Shown one piece after another: positions 61,230 to 64,000 of a DNA stretch of 64,000 bases. The stretch's first letter is position 1, and every line of letters begins with the position of its first letter. Position numbers and translations under genes: made by a program. The notes under the pieces were generated by a model. That model did not search any database. It worked only from the letters and a program-made list of their open reading frames with translations, and was not told the DNA's origin. The DNA comes from Sabellastarte sp. h YS-2021 (lineage: Eukaryota > Annelida > Polychaeta > Sabellida > Sabellidae): assembly GCA_964017235.1 (NCBI GenBank), contig OZ024940.1:29134573-29198572 (forward strand), read 5' to 3'.

Positions 61230-64000
61230 AGATCAAACAAATGCAGAGAAAGAAATACCAAAATGAACCATGGAGGGAACTTCCAGTTATACCAGAAGAG
61301 GAAAATGCTAAAATCCAACTTTCTCAAGAACTGTTGACTCCAGACTTTGAAACTGAAGTAATAGAACCTAGTGCACTGTATTCTACAAGTGTTTTTGAGA
61401 CAAAGGTATCTCCTCGTCATTATAAAAAAATTACAGACAAGCATTTACATGATATTTTGAGTCCTGTGTCATGTGTCACATCACTGACTGACCTTCAGCC
61501 TAACCTTGTTGAACTGTTGGGAGTTGCAGGGTCTGGGAAAACTACAGCAGTGAAAAAGCTCACATATACCTGGGCAACAGCTGAAAATCAATTGTTTCAG
61601 AAATATGATTTGATTTTTTTCATTCCTATCAGAGATGTCATGAAAGATGAACTGATGGACACATTGTGTGACATGGACCTGTTACCCAACTCTGAGAAAG
61701 AAAACTTTGACAATTTCTTACAGATTTCTGAACAAGCTAGAAAAACTTTGTTTATCCTAGATGGAGTTGATGAGAATGACTTACGTGAAGGCACAGACTT
61801 GTTTAACCTTGTGACTGGAAGGCTTTACCCAAATGTGACTGTCCTGATAACTTCAAGACCCGAGGGAAAATCATTGGGTCTAATTGATAAGAAACCAAGA
61901 GTCAAGGTCACTCTGCATGGGACTGATAAGGCCAGTGTGGACAGAATGCTGGCAGATGCAGTAACAGGGTCATCTGAAGAAGAAATAAAAGCATTCAAGC
62001 AAAGGTATGAAGAAAAACTTTCTGACAAGAGTCTGCTCTTCATCCCTCTCTACCTGACACTATTGTGTTTTGTATTCAAAGAAGACATTGCTAAAGGTAT
62101 TAAGTGTGTGGATTTAAAGATACCTGAAACAATGACCCAATTGTTTAATGCCATCATGCATGTGATTGTTAGGCGATGGTTACAGAAGAGGAAACACAAC
62201 AATGTGACAATGACAATCACTTTCAGGGATAGTCCCCTTGGAATAGACAGTACAGTGCCTTCTGAGATCCAAAGAATCCTGTGCTCTATTGGCAGGGTCT
62301 GTTACAATGGACTTTTAGGAAACAAATATGAGTTTTCTGACTGGTATGCCAAGAAGTATCTCTTAGACATGGAGGATATCAAGCAGAGTGGCCTGTTCAC
62401 TGTAGGTAGGGATGATTCTGGCGAAATCTTTTTTACAAAACACAAACAGCTTCAGGAGTATCTTGCTGCTTTGTATTTAGCCTGGGAAGGCACAGAAGAG
62501 CCTTGTTTCCATGAGATAATGCATAAGGAGGAAAACAAAGGTAGGGTGTTACATCAAGTTATGACAGGTTGCAATTTGATAAAACTCACTCAATTTGCTT
62601 GTGGACTGTCTGGAGACTTTTTGAAGTCAGTGCTGGAAGTAGCAACTTCTAATTTTGGAATACTACACCTCAGACACACTGATGGCATTTTCGGTCACAT
62701 GAACATTATAGACATATACTTTGAGGCTATGCTTTTTACAGAGCGGAATGTTTGTGACTTTTCTGCTGTTGATAAACAGACATTGGTCGGTTATGACACA
62801 CTCACCAAATATCTGTGCAAAGCAAAACTTATAGATTTGGAAGAAGTAAATGACACTGATATTTATTGGGAACAGTCGGGTACCAGTTTTTATGAAAGGT
62901 GCCTTCAGAACATGGTGCGATTATTAGATAAAGATGTGTGTGGAGATCTCTTGAATAGGTTTTATGGTATGAAACTCCGCCAAACAGACTGTGGGCAATC
63001 TACTGGACTGGCAGTACAGAGTAATGTCTGGCACTGTGTTTGTGATGATCCTGTTGTGACACTCTATTTAGACCAGCTACAGGCAAACCTACTGGATAAA
63101 GTACAGATTCACCATGTGAAGTCTGTTACTGCAAGTTCTATGGATGACCTTGACAATAGCGTTTTTGTCAGCACTAATCTTGATGTTTGGGGACTCATGA
63201 ACACATTTCCAGATCTCACACAGTTATCTATTTGTACCGGTACTTGTATTTGTCACAGTATTGCTGAAAAGTTAAACAATGATACCAGTCCCAAACTCAA
63301 GAGTTTGACCATAAGATGTGAGTACCGATGTGACATGCCCATTTGTCACATAAAGAGTTTACTGAAACTCTCTAGTTTGACAACCTTGGATTTGATGAAT
63401 GTCAACATACTTGCATATCTCAGTGACCGGCCCAACTTAGAGGAACTTTTGTGGAAGGGATTAAAACATGTAGTTATAGAGTCTGAGCCAGAAATATCAG
63501 CTCTGTTTGCTATATTGCAGGCTAACTCTGCAACATTACTGTCATGTAAAACTGATATACTAGTATCTGTGCCGGAAGATTTACAAACAGAGATGACTGA
63601 GTGTATGAAATGTCTGAGTCAACTTCAGGAGTTGATATTGTATGAGTCCAAACAATCCCAATACTCTTTGTGTTTGCCTCGTGTACTGGCTGAGTGTCTG
63701 CCAGCGCTAAGTAACCTCCACACACTGGTAATCTGGTACTTGCATTTGACAAGTGATGTTCTCACACCACTAGCTGAAGGAATTAAAACATTAGTGAACT
63801 TGAAATGTTTCAAACTGATTGCATTTAGTGGTATTAGCCAAGACTACACAGCCCAACTAGCAATACAGTGCCTCCCAAGCCTACCACAGATTGAAGAACT
63901 TGGTTTAAAATCACTCATTACAGAGCCCCACACGCAAGAACAACTCACTGAAGTCTTAACGTCCCTGCATCAGTTAAAAGTACTAAATAGAGAAAATGTA
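61230..64000 (+). CDS. NLR gene, NACHT-LRR exon (runs off the window)
   Basis: A 2771-base open exon encoding a NACHT ATPase followed by leucine-rich sequence, numbered as joined to the exon at 36122-36485 (residues 122-1045, no stop before the window ends). Walker A is GVAGSGKT at residues 219-226. Walker B is LFILDGVDE at 295-303. A sensor-1-like TSRP lies at 329-332. The conserved winged-helix end FTKHKQLQEYLAAL follows around 523-536. From about residue 779 leucine-spaced segments such as FPDLTQLSI, LSSLTTLDL, LSQLQELIL and LSNLHTLVI mark LRRs. NACHT proteins bind ATP and oligomerise on ligand sensing; LRRs usually sense ligand or autoinhibit. The acceptor is TTTTTTCAG ending at 61229. 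Two exon bases complete the codon left by the phase-1 donor. An alternative AG two bases on would give phase 0. The ATPase motifs look intact, so a working gene is likely. Confidence 0.9.

Overview
The window is animal nuclear DNA: AT-rich, intron-rich, with metazoan splice signals, tRNA-derived SINEs, Penelope-like and Helitron/Helentron-like relics, satellite DNA and one large multi-exon gene. The gene is an NLR-type innate immune receptor (CARD-like, NACHT and LRR regions). Together with tandem-repeat-carrying Helentron-like elements that resemble the 'pearl' elements known from bivalves, this suggests a marine invertebrate, perhaps a mollusc. The species cannot be fixed from sequence alone.

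Layout. (1) 1-35640: a tandem segmental duplication with a unit of about 14.7 kb. Unit 1 is 1-14825 (left edge cut by the window), unit 2 is 14826-29536, and unit 3 (29537 to about 35640) is shorter and diverges rightward. Each unit carries a dead Penelope-like reverse transcriptase, a Penelope GIY-YIG endonuclease relic, Helentron-like fragments with about 147-bp repeats, and a palindrome. All units also carry a CATGCGCA-to-GTAGGT block that looks like a promoter plus noncoding first exon. Full units have a second such block, SINEs, a 568-bp inverted-repeat element and a 70-bp exon with a start codon. Unit 2 is a hybrid: left of about 18.8 kb it matches unit 3, right of that it matches unit 1, as expected from an unequal crossover. 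(2) 35428-36485: the functional-looking 5' end of the NLR gene, with a candidate noncoding exon ending at 35629 and a CARD-like exon with its ATG at 36122. (3) 36486-61229: a 24.7-kb intron. It holds a Helentron-like element (ends at 37872 and 56380) split by a second one (about 38900-56254), which itself contains one hundred 155-bp satellite monomers in fixed register with higher-order structure. Two inversely oriented 147-bp arrays (39180-40140 and 59258-60706) lie on either side. (4) 61230-64000: the NACHT-LRR exon, open to the window end.

How the parts may work together. The only clear intact protein-coding gene is the NLR. Donor phase at 36485 and acceptor phase at 61230 agree, so the two coding exons join in frame. 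The repeated first-exon blocks and the in-frame mini-exons upstream could be alternative promoters/N-termini for this NLR, or leftovers of sister NLR genes whose bodies were lost. Which of these holds needs transcript data.
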